A stretch of 64,000 bases of DNA from DASWJZ01 sp963846475 (GCA_963846475.1 CAWJVZ010000004.1:2666001-2730000); one strand, 5' to 3'. Positions 36,801 to 45,589 are shown, numbered from the stretch's first letter. Numbers and translations are program-made. Notes: generated from the sequence alone by a model not told the origin.

Positions 36801-37055
36801 GCTCTCCAGGATGCTGGTCACTTGCTCGTCGATGGTCTCCGGCGTCGCCCCGTCATAAGCGGCGCGTATCGTGATGACCGGCCGGTCGATGTCCGGCATT
36901 TCGCGTATTTCGATGCCCTGGAAGGCGGCGATCCCGGCGACGATGATGAGGAGGTTGAGGACAATGGTCAGCACCGGCCGGCGCACGCAGAGCGCCGATA
37001 TGCCCTTCGTCGCTTCGGTCAGCCGCGCTCGGGCGTCTTCGAAATTGCGTGCCAT
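33864..37055 (-). CDS. RND efflux transporter, inner-membrane pump (AcrB/MdtB family)
   Basis: Proton-driven multidrug exporter subunit of 1063 residues, intact across 3.2 kb. The first span is at residues 21-41, then the porter domain (EMPDIDRPVITIRAAYDGATPETIDEQVT). Next comes the membrane block with LATGLVVDDAIVVLENIERHR (the paired Asp residues of the proton relay) and ISFFPGTAGRLFSEFGFVMAFAVGLSMLVALTLTPMLASRML. The second half repeats this layout (GGSINIYSQIGLVMLVGIMSKNGILIVEFANQLREQG, LRPVVMTMIATVVGGVPL). It lies one base after the membrane-fusion gene. No outer-membrane channel gene is adjacent. Confidence 0.94.
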   Translation of the reverse strand: MARNFEDARARLTEATKGISALCVRRPVLTIVLNLLIIVAGIAAFQGIEIREMPDIDRPVITIRAAYDGATPETIDEQVTSILESAAARVPGVKAISSSSRSGSSRIVVEFDDSIDLNVAANDLRDAVGNVERQLPEDVDDILIVKADDNSDAIIRLAVTARDMPVQDLTQLVEDSVVDRLAAVAGVADVTVFGDREPLVRVLVDPNALAARGLTVSDLQAALETVALDAPAGRLSGNNQSLLVRADASVTSGEEVEAIRLNRATRVGDVADVIFGPAETTSSIRINGETGIGLGIVRQAQSNTLDISDGVRAAVAELNDALPEGVSIRVTSNEATFIGGALEKVLHTLVEATLIVVGVIFLFLRSFRATLIPAVTVPIALIGTLAAIYMAGFSLNILTLLAIVLATGLVVDDAIVVLENIERHRAQGMGPRAAAVLGARQVFFAVISTTATLAAVFIPISFFPGTAGRLFSEFGFVMAFAVGLSMLVALTLTPMLASRMLKEHPGEAGETRNPFLRAIEAIGSRGERLYHRLLDAALAAPAIVLGIAFLFAALAAFVYTTLPEQLTPNEDRGIVPISVSGPQGVSVEYMDAQLRQVEATVQPLIDSGEVRNVFLLAGMQSANSGFIMLTLAPWEERERTQQEIVQELNPKLQKIPGVQIFARSANSLGIRGGGQGLQFAITGTDYDALADKAEELRTAMEDVPAFDTVRLNYDTTQPELAIEIDRERAADLGVSVDTLGATIATLLDGREMGEYYVEGTAIPVRAQAPEGMIDDPSDLENTFVRTAEGRMVPLSSFVTITERAVAPDLPREGQRRAVPLTATLSPGVDLRQAMSELEALTPKLLPASMAIHYMGEAATLNETSSGVAITFAFALLVVLLVLAAQFESFLSAVIIMFTVPFGLGAAVLAIALSGGSINIYSQIGLVMLVGIMSKNGILIVEFANQLREQGFRVHDAIRTACHIRLRPVVMTMIATVVGGVPLVISFGAGSEARQALGWIVVGGLGFATIITLFVTPVAFLLLARFGKTRSAESERLESELAEISDADIAAGPRRDGPYPVAAE

Positions 37056-37056
37056 G

Positions 37057-38292
37057 TCAGCTGCGCGCCTTGGCAGGGCCGCCGCCGCCCACCGCCGGCA
37101 CGCCGGCTGCCGGCGCCTGGCCGGCGGCTGCGCCGCCATCGTCGACAAGGGTCGGGCTCTCGCCGACATCGGCGACCTTGGCGCCCTCCCGGAGCCGCTG
37201 GATTCCCTCCACTACGACCACGTCGCCGGCCTCGATCTCGCCCTGGACGATGACCATGCCGCTTTGCCGCCTGATGATGGCGATCTCGGCCCTTCGGGCG
37301 GCACCTTCGGCGATCTTCCAGACGAAGGAGCCCCGCCGGTCCCATTGTACGGCAAGCGTCGGCACGGCAAGCTGCCGGTCTGTGTCGAAGCGAAGTTGCA
37401 CATTGGCGGCCATGCCGGCCTTGAGTGCGTTGCCTTCGTTGGCAAGCTCGGCCTCGAGCCGAAGCGTGCGCGTCGTTTCGTCGATTCGATTATCGATTGC
37501 GACGATGCGACCGGAAAAGTCGGCGCCCGGCAGGCCCTGTGCGGTCGCGCTGATCGGCTGATCCAAAGCGATACGCGCAGCCCAGCGCTCCGGCACCTCG
37601 AAGGCGATGCGGATGGTGGAGACGTCGTCCAGGGTTACGATCTCCGTGCTCGGCGTGACCAGATCCCCGACCGAGATGTCAATAAGCCCGGTGACGCCCG
37701 AAAACGGCGCCGTGACACTGCGGCGCTGCAGGGCGATCTCGGCGCTCTTCACCTCGATCTCGGCAAGCTGCACTGCCGTTTCCGCCTCTGACAGGGCGAC
37801 GTCAGATATGGTTTTGGATTTCGCCAGTGTCCGGGAACGCTCTAGGGTTTCGCGCGCCTGGCCGAGCGCGACGTGCGCCCGCTCGACGGCGACCTTCTGC
37901 TCGTCTTCCTCCAGGCGAATCAGCACCGCGCCCGCGTTCACCTCCTGACCCGGCGTGAACAGGAGCTCCGTGACCATTCCGGTCACCTGCGGGAAGATCT
38001 TCACCGAGCGGGCCGCCTTGGCAGTCCCGAGCGCCACAATCGTTTCGCCGCCCTGATCCGTCTCGACCGGCGCGGTGATGACGTTCACCGCGCCGCCGCC
38101 CATCAGGCCGGGGATGCGGCTCTGCCCGCTCGTGGCGGCTGTGCCTTCCGCTGGCGAGCCGGCTTGCTCGCGTGCGAGGCCGATCGACTGCGGGTTCCGA
38201 TAAGCGTACCAACCCGCGCCGGCGACGACGACGAGAAGGAGGCAGGCGAAAATCTGTTTCCAGACAGGCATTACCGGCGGCGACCTGACCAT
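37057..38292 (-). CDS. RND efflux periplasmic adaptor (membrane-fusion protein)
   Basis: Adaptor of 411 residues joining the pump to an outer-membrane channel. One N-terminal membrane anchor (residues 12-29, IFACLLLVVVAGAGWYAY). Then the two lipoyl-like halves (VKIFPQVTGMVTELLFTPGQEVNAGAVLIRLEED and RRSVTAPFSGVTGLIDISVGDLVTP) flank a coiled-coil hairpin at about 135-185. A Gly/Ala/Pro-rich tail follows the beta-barrel. It is coupled to the pump gene with a one-base gap. Nothing in the sequence identifies the exported compounds. Confidence 0.92.
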   Translation of the reverse strand: MVRSPPVMPVWKQIFACLLLVVVAGAGWYAYRNPQSIGLAREQAGSPAEGTAATSGQSRIPGLMGGGAVNVITAPVETDQGGETIVALGTAKAARSVKIFPQVTGMVTELLFTPGQEVNAGAVLIRLEEDEQKVAVERAHVALGQARETLERSRTLAKSKTISDVALSEAETAVQLAEIEVKSAEIALQRRSVTAPFSGVTGLIDISVGDLVTPSTEIVTLDDVSTIRIAFEVPERWAARIALDQPISATAQGLPGADFSGRIVAIDNRIDETTRTLRLEAELANEGNALKAGMAANVQLRFDTDRQLAVPTLAVQWDRRGSFVWKIAEGAARRAEIAIIRRQSGMVIVQGEIEAGDVVVVEGIQRLREGAKVADVGESPTLVDDGGAAAGQAPAAGVPAVGGGGPAKARS

Positions 38293-38455
38293 TATTGCTG
38301 TTTCAACGCAGCGGAGCGCCCGATCCGTCGCTCCGCAACATTACGTTTCCGTCATCATGCCCCAGCGCGCCGCCGCGGCATAGACATTGCCGGCCGGGCG
38401 GCTCTGGCCGAATCCTCGCACCGGCACTAGGAAGGGCGTCAGCGCCGGACCTGCC

Positions 38456-39826
38456 ATGACCCTGAAGGAACGCACCGCATTCATCTCGCTGGTGGCCAGC
38501 TTCTCGCTCGCCGTCGTCAAGCTGGTGATAGGCCTGATGATCGGCAGCTTGGCGCTCGTCACCGACGCGCTCCACTCGACGGTGGATTTCTTCGCCACCA
38601 TCATCACCCTGCTGGCCGTGCGCTTCGGCGACCGCCCGCCCGACAAATCGCACCCCTATGGTCACGGCAAGTTCGAGAACGTGGCGGCGCTCGGCGAGGC
38701 GACGCTGCTGCTGCTCCTGGCCGGCGGCGTCATGGTCGAGGCGGTCGACCGGCTGCGGACCGGCGGGCCGCCGCCGATCCTGAGCCTGATCGCCGTCGGA
38801 GCGCTCCTTATCGAGATCGCCATCAATACATGGCGGGCGCGTGAGCTCCGCCGCGTCGGCCGCCAAACGCAAAGCGCCGCCCTGGAGGCCGACTCCCTGC
38901 ACTTCGCCTCCGACGTCTTCTCCTCCTTCGCGGTACTCGGCGGCTTCGCCCTCATCGGCTTGGGGGTCGAATGGGCGGACGCCGCCGCGGCCATAGTGGT
39001 CGCTCTGCTCATCGCGGTGCTGGCATTGCGGCTGCTGATGCGCACCTTGAACGAGCTGGTCGACCGCGCTCCGGAGGGCATGGCGGAGATGATTTCCGTG
39101 CGGATGCACGCGGTTCCCGGCGTGCTCGGCGTGGAGGGCGTGCGGCTCCGCTCCGTCGGACCCCGTCATTTCGTCGAAGCCACGATCGAGGTGCCGCGCT
39201 CGCTCGGCCAGGAGCAGGCGGCCGAAGTGAATGCCGCCGCGGTAACGGCCGCGCGCTCCGTATTGGCGGGGGCGGAGGTGACGCTGCAATCCGTGCCGGT
39301 TTCTCCGAGCCACGAGACGGTGCATGAGCGCGTGCGTGTCGTGGCGCTCCGCGAGCACGCCGCCGTGCACCACATCACCGTGCAGCATCTGAAGGACCGG
39401 CTCGCGCTGGCGCTCGACCTCGAAGTGGACGGCGCCCTGCCGCTTGCCGCCGCCCACGAGGCCGCCGACCGGCTGGAGGCCGCGATCCGCCGGGAATTCG
39501 GTGCCTCGACCGAGATCGAGATCCATATCGAGCCGCTCGAGCCGGAGGTGAGCGACATCGAGGATACCTCGGAGGCGCTCCGGCGGAGCTATATCGCGAT
39601 GCTGGAAGATGCCGCGCAGTCCATCGCAGGGCTGTCCGACATTCACGACGTGCGGGTGCGCCGCAGCGGCCGCGGCTACGTGCTCGTCGCGCATTGCCGC
39701 CTCGATCCGGCGGCGACCGTGGAGAGCGTGCACCGCCGGGTCGACGATCTGGAGCGGCTCTTGCGCGATCGCGACCCGGCGATTGCGCGGATCGTCATCC
39801 ATGCCGAGCCGGCGCCGGCGGGCTGA
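38456..39826 (+). CDS. Cation diffusion facilitator family divalent-metal exporter, extended C-terminus
   Basis: CDF transporter of 456 residues. Six spans in the N-terminal ~210 residues with the two metal-binding HxxxD motifs (TDALHSTVDFFATII and EADSLHFASDVFSSFAV) and the basic linker HPYGHGKFENVAALGE. The cytoplasmic part is longer than usual: after a normal CDF C-terminal domain (VDRAPEGMAEMISVRMHAVPGVLGVEGVRLRSVGPRHFVEATIEV) at least one more similar domain follows (residues ~285-455), so the tail may carry two or three tandem metal-binding domains. ATG 38456 chosen. The metal (Zn, Fe, Mn or Co) is not determined. Confidence 0.9.
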   Translation: MTLKERTAFISLVASFSLAVVKLVIGLMIGSLALVTDALHSTVDFFATIITLLAVRFGDRPPDKSHPYGHGKFENVAALGEATLLLLLAGGVMVEAVDRLRTGGPPPILSLIAVGALLIEIAINTWRARELRRVGRQTQSAALEADSLHFASDVFSSFAVLGGFALIGLGVEWADAAAAIVVALLIAVLALRLLMRTLNELVDRAPEGMAEMISVRMHAVPGVLGVEGVRLRSVGPRHFVEATIEVPRSLGQEQAAEVNAAAVTAARSVLAGAEVTLQSVPVSPSHETVHERVRVVALREHAAVHHITVQHLKDRLALALDLEVDGALPLAAAHEAADRLEAAIRREFGASTEIEIHIEPLEPEVSDIEDTSEALRRSYIAMLEDAAQSIAGLSDIHDVRVRRSGRGYVLVAHCRLDPAATVESVHRRVDDLERLLRDRDPAIARIVIHAEPAPAG

Positions 39827-39839
39827 CCTGCCCGCCGGC
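39814..39839. terminator. Stem-loop between convergent CDF and dienelactone hydrolase genes
   Basis: Perfect 10-base-pair inverted repeat (GCCGGCGGGC) with a 6-base loop, spanning the CDF stop codon and placed between two convergent genes, as expected of a bidirectional terminator. There is no T-run, so intrinsic termination may be weak. Confidence 0.5.
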
Positions 39840-39850
39840 CGCCGCGTCGG

Positions 39851-40735
39851 TCAGGAAAGCGCCTCCTTCAGGAACGCCACGGTGCGCGACCAGGCGAGGT
39901 CGGCCGCCTCCTTGTGGTAGCGGGCCTCCGAGGTGTCGTTGTTGAAGGCGTGGTTGGCGTCCTCATAGGTGTGGATCTCGTAATCGACCTTGGCCGCCTT
40001 CAGCGCCTCTTCATAGGCCGGGATGCCTGCGTTCACCCGCTCGTCGAGCCCCGCGTAGTGGAGAAGCATCTTCGCCTGGATCTGCGGCACGTCCGCCGCG
40101 TCCGGCGCGCTTCCGTAATAGGCGACGCCGGCTGTAAGATCCTCGCCGGCACGAACGGCCGTCTGGTTGACGATGCCTCCGCCGAAGCAGAAGCCGACCG
40201 CGCCGACCTTGCCGTTCGACAGCTCGTGGTTCTTGAGGAAATCCACCGTCGCGACGGCGTTCTCCACCACCTGCGGCCGATCGAGCGTCTCGAACATTTG
40301 CCGCGCCTGGTCCTCATCCTCCGGCGTGCCGCCCTGCGGGGCCAGGAAATCCGGCGCGAGCGCCAGAAAACCTTCGAGCGCGAGGCGCCGCGCCACATCC
40401 TTGATATGCGGGTTCAGGCCGCGGTTCTCATGGACGACCATCACCGCCGGGAGGTCTCCCGAGGCGTCGGCCGGCATGGCGAGGTAGCCCGTCATGGTGA
40501 CGCCCTCGGCGCCCGGCCAGGTGATCGTCTCCGTCTTCAGCCCGGGATCGTCCTCGGCGACGATCGCCGCCCGTGCTTTCGACGCCTCCAGGAGCGGCAC
40601 GATGGCGGCCGCCGCCGCCGTCGACCCCGCCAGCTTCGAAAGCTTCTGCATGAAATCGCGGCGGTCGAGCGTCAGATGTGTGTAGTCGTCATAGACCTTG
40701 ATCATCTCCTGCGAGATTCTTGGCCGTTCGTTCAC
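39851..40735 (-). CDS. Dienelactone hydrolase family protein (YghX-like)
   Basis: Alpha/beta hydrolase of 294 residues. The N-terminal LDRRDFMQKLSKLAGSTAAAAAIVPLL looks like a Tat signal (twin Arg then hydrophobic stretch), preceded by about 22 residues, so the mature enzyme may be periplasmic. The catalytic triad is Cys in GAVGFCFGGGIVNQ, Asp in HYAGLDERV and His in DANHAFNND; the oxyanion side has VVHENRGLNPHI. Family members open lactone rings; the substrate is unknown. It stands alone between the CDF gene and the Gfo/Idh operon. Confidence 0.9.
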   Translation of the reverse strand: MNERPRISQEMIKVYDDYTHLTLDRRDFMQKLSKLAGSTAAAAAIVPLLEASKARAAIVAEDDPGLKTETITWPGAEGVTMTGYLAMPADASGDLPAVMVVHENRGLNPHIKDVARRLALEGFLALAPDFLAPQGGTPEDEDQARQMFETLDRPQVVENAVATVDFLKNHELSNGKVGAVGFCFGGGIVNQTAVRAGEDLTAGVAYYGSAPDAADVPQIQAKMLLHYAGLDERVNAGIPAYEEALKAAKVDYEIHTYEDANHAFNNDTSEARYHKEAADLAWSRTVAFLKEALS

Positions 40736-40855
40736 CGGGCATTCCTCCGTTTGGGCTGGGTCAGGTCCACTGTAGCGTGTCCACCCGACAGGAAAACGGA
40801 GGTGCGATCAAAGCTTCGGGAGAAATGCGCGAGCGACGGACCTGCCCGGGATAGT

Positions 40856-41887
40856 TCAGAGCCCCGTCGACTCCCACCGCCCGGACTGCTCGGAGCGGAA
40901 GATCGCGTCGATGATCTGCATGTTGGCCATGGCATCCTCGACGCCGTAGGGAAGCTCCGTCTCGCCGAGCACGGCGCCAGCGAAGGCGTCCGCCTCCTCC
41001 GCATATTGGTCGACCGCGGGAATGATCTCCTCGACGCTGGAGGCGCCGCCGAGCTGGCTGCCGTTGTCGATGAGGATGCGCGTCGGCTCCATCTGCGGCG
41101 CGTTGAAGGGGATGAGGATCTCGATCCGCCCGCTCGTGCCGGCAATCGTCACGCGCTGGTGCGGCCCGATCTGCGTGGAGACGGTGAAGGCGAGCTGCCT
41201 TCCGCCACCGAAATCCGCGATGACCGAGCTCAGCCGGTCGGTGCCGAAGACGGAATCGCGGTCGATCAGCGACACGACCCGCTTCGGCTCCGCCTCGAAG
41301 CTGAAGCGGCCGGAGACGATGCCGTAACAGCCGATGTCGAGGAGCGCACCGCCGCCGGTCTCCGGCTTGTTGCGGATGTTTTCGGGGTCGCGGTTGTCAT
41401 ACGCGAAGAACACCTGCACGGCGCGGAGCTCGCCGATGGCCCCCTGGCGGACCAGCTCGCGCGCCCGCAGCCACTGCGGATGGTGGCGCACCATGAATGC
41501 TTCCATGACGTGCCGCTCGCCGGCGACCGCCTTCAGCCGCGCCGCGTCCTCCGCATTCATGCCGATCGGCTTTTCGCAGAGCACGTGCTTGCCGGCCTGC
41601 ACGGCGGCGATCGTCCAGTCGACATGCAGATTGTTGGGAAGCGGATTGTAGATGGCGTCGATCTCGGGGTCGGCGAGGAGCTCCTCGTAGGAGCCGTAGG
41701 CTTTCGGAATGCCCAGTTCCGCGGCGGTGCGGCGGGCCCGCTCCGTGTCGCGCGAGGCGATGGCGTCGACTGTGCCACGCTGCGAGCGCTGCATGCCCGG
41801 AATCACCTTCTTGATGCCGATCAAGGCGGTCGACAGCACGCCCCAGCGGATCTTCTGCACGGACCGGGGACCGGCTCCGGCGCTCAT
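40856..41887 (-). CDS. Gfo/Idh/MocA family oxidoreductase
   Basis: NAD(P)-dependent dehydrogenase of 343 residues. N-terminal nucleotide-binding part IRWGVLSTALIGIKKVIPGMQRS (an unusual variant of GxGxxG), then VLCEKPIGMNAEDAARL with the conserved Glu-Lys-Pro, and the C-terminal GGGALLDIGCYGIVSGRFSF. Last gene of the leftward operon dctP2-dctQ2-dctM2-amidase-small membrane protein-this gene; the ATG overlaps the preceding stop by four bases. Such enzymes oxidise sugars or inositols; the substrate is unknown here. Confidence 0.9.
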   Translation of the reverse strand: MSAGAGPRSVQKIRWGVLSTALIGIKKVIPGMQRSQRGTVDAIASRDTERARRTAAELGIPKAYGSYEELLADPEIDAIYNPLPNNLHVDWTIAAVQAGKHVLCEKPIGMNAEDAARLKAVAGERHVMEAFMVRHHPQWLRARELVRQGAIGELRAVQVFFAYDNRDPENIRNKPETGGGALLDIGCYGIVSGRFSFEAEPKRVVSLIDRDSVFGTDRLSSVIADFGGGRQLAFTVSTQIGPHQRVTIAGTSGRIEILIPFNAPQMEPTRILIDNGSQLGGASSVEEIIPAVDQYAEEADAFAGAVLGETELPYGVEDAMANMQIIDAIFRSEQSGRWESTGL

Positions 41888-42087
41888 CGCACAGCCTGCC
41901 GCGCCGCACCGCGCTCCCGCCAGCGGCGGATATAGGTGCTGCGCACGAAATCGTAGGCGCAGAGCGCGATGCTGGCCACAGACACTAGGACGAGCCCCGG
42001 CCGCGGCACAAACCAGATCAGAATGATCAGAAAGCCGGCGAAGGCGAGCAGCGACAGCAATGCGAACACCCGGTCGAGTAAGCTCAT
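41884..42087 (-). CDS. Small two-span membrane protein of unknown function
   Basis: Protein of 67 residues with two hydrophobic segments (residues 7-27 and 29-45: VFALLSLLAFAGFLIILIWFV and LVLVSVASIALCAYDFV) and a basic C-terminal tail (RSTYIRRWRERGAARQAVR). It overlaps the amidase stop and the Gfo/Idh start by four bases each, which makes it a real, coupled operon member. I do not recognise the family. Confidence 0.75.
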   Translation of the reverse strand: MSLLDRVFALLSLLAFAGFLIILIWFVPRPGLVLVSVASIALCAYDFVRSTYIRRWRERGAARQAVR

Positions 42088-43460
42088 GCCACCGCTCCCA
42101 TGACTGCGCCGATGTCCTGGCCTTCCTCCTGCAGCCTGCTCGACAGCCAGCGCGCCGTGCGGAGCAGGCGTCCATCATAACAGAGCCGCCCGACGAGCTG
42201 AACACCGATGGGCATGCCGTTCGACCCGGTCAGCAGCGGCAGCGTGATCGCCGGCACGCCGCAATAGGTCCAGATCGTCGAGAACGCCGGGTCGCCCGTC
42301 GCATCGCCGACAGGCGCCTCGCCGGTCGCCGCCGGCGTGACGATCGCATCGAAGCGCTCGAAAAGGCGGTTCAGCCCGGCATTCAGCCGGGCGATGCCGT
42401 CGAGCGCGCGGATATAGTCGACGGCGGGGATTGCTGCTCCCTCCTCGATCATGCCGCGCAGCCTGTCGCTGAGCAGCATCGGGTCGCGCTCGTAGTAGCG
42501 CGCGTAACAGCGGGCCATCTCGGCGAGGTTGATCGTGCGATGCCAGTCGTGGGCGCGGTCGAAAGGCTCGGGGAGCTCGATCGCCTCGATGCGGTCCCCC
42601 AGCGTTTCGGAAAGCTCGCCGAAACCCTCGCGGACATCGTCTTCGGCTTTCGCCCAGACCGGCGACCGCACCACGGCGAAAGACGGCTGCACCGGAGGGC
42701 GGCTTTGCGCGGTGGCGAGGAGCTGCGGCGCGGCTGCGGCGATCGTCTGCGGGTCGCCGTCGTCGTGACCGGCGATCGCATCGGCGAGGAGAGAAGCATC
42801 CTCGACGGTGCGGGAGAACACGCCCATCGTGTCGAGCGTCGGCGACTGCGCCAGGACGCCGCGCCGCGAAATCACGCCACGGCTCGGCTTGAAGCCGACG
42901 ACGCCGCAGAAGGAGGCCGGGCGGATCACCGAGCCGTTTGTCTGCGAGCCGACCGCAAGCGGCACCATCCCGGCGGCCACCGCAGCGGCGGAGCCGGAGG
43001 AGGAGCCGCCCGGCGTGCGCTGCGGATCGTGCGGATTGCGCGTCTTGCCGGGCGTGAAGGCGGCGAGCTCGGTCGTTACCGTCTTGCCGAGGATGATCGC
43101 GCCGGCTTGCCGGAGCCGCTGCACGAGCGCAGCATCTGCAGACGGCTGCCGTCCGGCGTCGAAGGGGGTGCCGTTCTCGGTCGGCAGGTCGCGCGTATCC
43201 ACGATATCCTTGATGCCGACGGGGACGCCGTGCAGCGGCCCGATCGGCCGGCCGGTCGCCCGATAGGCGTCGGCCGCCTCCGCCTGCCGCACGGCATAGG
43301 AGGGATCGAGATGGGCCCAGGCCTCGACCTCCGGCTCGCGCTCGGCAATCCGGGCCAGGCAGGCTTCCGCCGCCTCGACGGCCTTGCAGGCGCCGCGCGC
43401 AATCTCGTCGCGGAGCTGCAGCGCGGTCAGTTCCGCCAGGCGCGCCTGCTGAGGCTTCAC
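42084..43460 (-). CDS. Amidase (amidase-signature family)
   Basis: Hydrolase of 458 residues with the Ser-cisSer-Lys triad of the amidase-signature family: Lys in GVPVGIKDIVDTRDLPTENGT, and the serines in QRTPGGSSSGSAAAVAAGMVPLAVGSQTNGSVIRPASFCGVVGFKPS. The start is GTG 43460, one base after the DctM2 stop. Encoded inside a TRAP-transporter operon, so it may hydrolyse an imported amide, but the substrate cannot be read from the sequence. Confidence 0.92.
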   Translation of the reverse strand: MKPQQARLAELTALQLRDEIARGACKAVEAAEACLARIAEREPEVEAWAHLDPSYAVRQAEAADAYRATGRPIGPLHGVPVGIKDIVDTRDLPTENGTPFDAGRQPSADAALVQRLRQAGAIILGKTVTTELAAFTPGKTRNPHDPQRTPGGSSSGSAAAVAAGMVPLAVGSQTNGSVIRPASFCGVVGFKPSRGVISRRGVLAQSPTLDTMGVFSRTVEDASLLADAIAGHDDGDPQTIAAAAPQLLATAQSRPPVQPSFAVVRSPVWAKAEDDVREGFGELSETLGDRIEAIELPEPFDRAHDWHRTINLAEMARCYARYYERDPMLLSDRLRGMIEEGAAIPAVDYIRALDGIARLNAGLNRLFERFDAIVTPAATGEAPVGDATGDPAFSTIWTYCGVPAITLPLLTGSNGMPIGVQLVGRLCYDGRLLRTARWLSSRLQEEGQDIGAVMGAVA

Positions 43461-43461
43461 G

Positions 43462-44884
43462 TCAGCGTCCGTAGACCAGCCCCGGCAGCCAGTAGATCGT
43501 GGCCGGGAAGACGTAGACGACGATCATCGCGATGATAACCAGCGCCATGTAAGGCATGCAGCCGTTGAAGATCTGCGCGAGCCGCACTTCCGGCGGCGAG
43601 ATGCCCTTGAGATAATAGGCCGACATCGCCATCGGCGGCGACAGGAACGCGGTCTGCAGGTTAAGCGCGATCAGGATCCCGAAGAGCAGCGGGTCGATCT
43701 GGAAATGCGCCAGGAGCGGCAGGAAGATCGGGCACGAAGATGATGATGATCTCCGTCCATTCGAGCGGCCAGCCGAGCAGGAAGATGATGACCTGGGCTA
43801 ACAGCAGAAACTGGATCGGGGAGAGGTTAAGCCCGACCACGAAATTGCCGATCACCTCCTGCCCGCCGAGATAGGCGAAGACGGAAGCGAAGATGCCGGA
43901 CCCGACGAACAGCCAACAGACCATCGCGGTGGTCCGCACGGTCAGATAGACGGACTCCTGCAGACGCTCCCAGGTAAGGGCACGGTAGGCCGCCGCCAGA
44001 ACAAGCCCGCCGAGCGCGCCGAGAGCGGCTGCCTCCGAAGGCGTCGCCAGCCCGAACAGGATGGCCCCGAGCACGGCCATGATGAGGATGAATAGCGGGA
44101 AGAAGGAGGTGAGCAGCATCCCGAAGATCTGCAGCCTCGAGATGTGCGCAACTTCCTCGTCGGGGATCTTCGGTGCGAGCCTCGGATTGAGCCACGCGCG
44201 GGTGACCACGTAGATGACGTAGATGCCGGCGAGCAGGAAGCCGGGGATCAGCGCACCGGCATAGAGGCGGACGACGGACACGCCGGCGGTGGCGCCGTAG
44301 ACGATCAGCATGATGGAGGGCGGAATCAGGATGCCGAGGCAGCCGCCGGCGCAGATCGCCCCCGTCGCGAAGGGTATGTCGTAACGGGCCCGCAGCATGG
44401 CCGGCAGCGCGAGCAGCCCGAGCAGCGTCACCACCGCGCCGACGATGCCGGTGGCCGTGGCGAACAGCGCGCAAGTGATCAGCGCGGCGACCGCCAGCGA
44501 GCCCGGCAGGCCCCGCGCGGCAATCTCCAGCGAGCGGAACAGCCGGTTCACGATGTTGGCGCGCTCGACGACGTAGCCCATGAACAGGAACAGCGGGATC
44601 GCCGTCAGCACGTCGTTCGACATGACCGAATAGGTGCGGTTGACGAACAGGTCGAAGATGCGGTTGGCGAGAAGCGCGCGGAAATAGGCGAAGATGCTGC
44701 CTAGGAATCCCGGATCTTCGCCGGCCAGCCTGGCGAAAGTCCGCGCAAACAGATCCGCTTCGTAATAGGCGTAGAAGCCGAAGCCGATGCCGAGCGCCAT
44801 CAGCGTGAAGGCGACGGGGAAGCCCAGCATGATCACGAAAACGAGGATGCCGAGCTGCAGGACGGCCACTTCCGGGTTTGTCAT
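43462..44884 (-). CDS. TRAP transporter large permease DctM2 (one frameshift)
   Basis: DctM-family membrane subunit, about 473 residues once repaired, with an insertion after the first spans (LFARTFARLAGEDPGFLGSIFAYFRAL) typical of the TakM/mannitol-chloroaromatic subgroup. Motifs: IPLFLFMGYVVERANIVNRLFRSL and GGCLGILIPPSIMLIVYGATAGVS. The frame breaks at about 43729: an extra C (GATCGGG where GATGGG is expected) hides the end VPIFLPLLAHFQIDPLLFGILI...LSPPMAMSAYYLKGISPPEVRL, which is present in the next frame and closes with a stop at 43462. Overlaps DctQ2 by four bases. Probably a sequence error. Confidence 0.9.
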
Positions 44885-45540
44885 CGGGAGGCCCCGCCGT
44901 TCGGATTGCGCGGGCGGTCTGGCGGGGGCGTATCGTCAACGACCACGTCGACCGCTTCGCTGCCGTGCTCGAGCACTTCGAGGCTTTTCTCCTGCATCAG
45001 CAGCTTTTCCATCTCCTCGACGTCGCGCGGCTGTGGCGGCCAGTCGCCGGTCCGCAGGCAGATGATGCAGCGCATCACCTGCGCGATGCCCTGGATGAGC
45101 AGTAGCGCGCCGGCGACGATGATGACCGTCTTGAACTGGTAGATCGGGACGTTCGCCGGGCTCATCGTGCTGACTTCGAGGTAGCGCCACGAGCGCGACA
45201 CGTATTTCCAGCCGGCGAAGATCAGGGCGAGTATGCCGGGGAAGAAGAACAGGAAGTAGAGAACAAGCTCCAGCGTCGCCTGTTTGCGCGGCGACATCAA
45301 CCGATAGAACATGTCGGCCCGCACATGGGCGTCGCGGGAGAGCGCGTAGGCGCCGCCCAGCATGAACAGCGTTCCATACATGATGTAGGAGACGTCGAAG
45401 GCCCAGACCGTCGGCCGGCCCAGGACATAGCGGACGAACACTTCGTAGGAGACGCCGAGGGTCATCACCATGACGCACCAGGCGAAGGCCTTGGCTACCC
45501 AGGCCGAGAGAGTATCGGCAAAGCGGATGTAGGTGTGCAT
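44881..45540 (-). CDS. TRAP transporter small permease DctQ2
   Basis: DctQ-family protein of 219 residues with four spans (about 12-35, 45-66, 90-113, 137-158) and the signature VWAFDVSYIMYGTLFMLGGAYALSRDAHVRADMFYRLM. It has a longer acidic, proline-rich cytoplasmic tail (residues 170-219) than DctQ1. Together with the larger DctM2 this fits the TakPQM subgroup that carries 2-oxo acids in Rhodobacter (family knowledge; the substrate here is inferred only). Confidence 0.92.
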   Translation of the reverse strand: MHTYIRFADTLSAWVAKAFAWCVMVMTLGVSYEVFVRYVLGRPTVWAFDVSYIMYGTLFMLGGAYALSRDAHVRADMFYRLMSPRKQATLELVLYFLFFFPGILALIFAGWKYVSRSWRYLEVSTMSPANVPIYQFKTVIIVAGALLLIQGIAQVMRCIICLRTGDWPPQPRDVEEMEKLLMQEKSLEVLEHGSEAVDVVVDDTPPPDRPRNPNGGASR

Positions 45541-45565
45541 CCGGCCCCCCAGCCGGCAATCGAAT

Positions 45566-45589
45566 GGGCCGCGCCGGGAGGCGCGGCCC
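45566..45589. promoter_or_regulatory. Intercistronic stem-loop behind dctP2
   Basis: Perfect 10-base-pair GC-rich inverted repeat (GGGCCGCGCC) with a GGGA loop, between the dctP2 stop and the dctQ2 start. No T-run. Same position and type as the hairpins behind the two other solute-binding-protein genes in this window. Confidence 0.6.

Noticed and set aside
38303..39802. Long open frame antisense to the CDF gene, and similar long antisense frames elsewhere (for example opposite pgi, hss and prfC)
   Set aside because: They mirror the codon-position GC pattern of the real genes, carry no family motif and lack ribosome sites.
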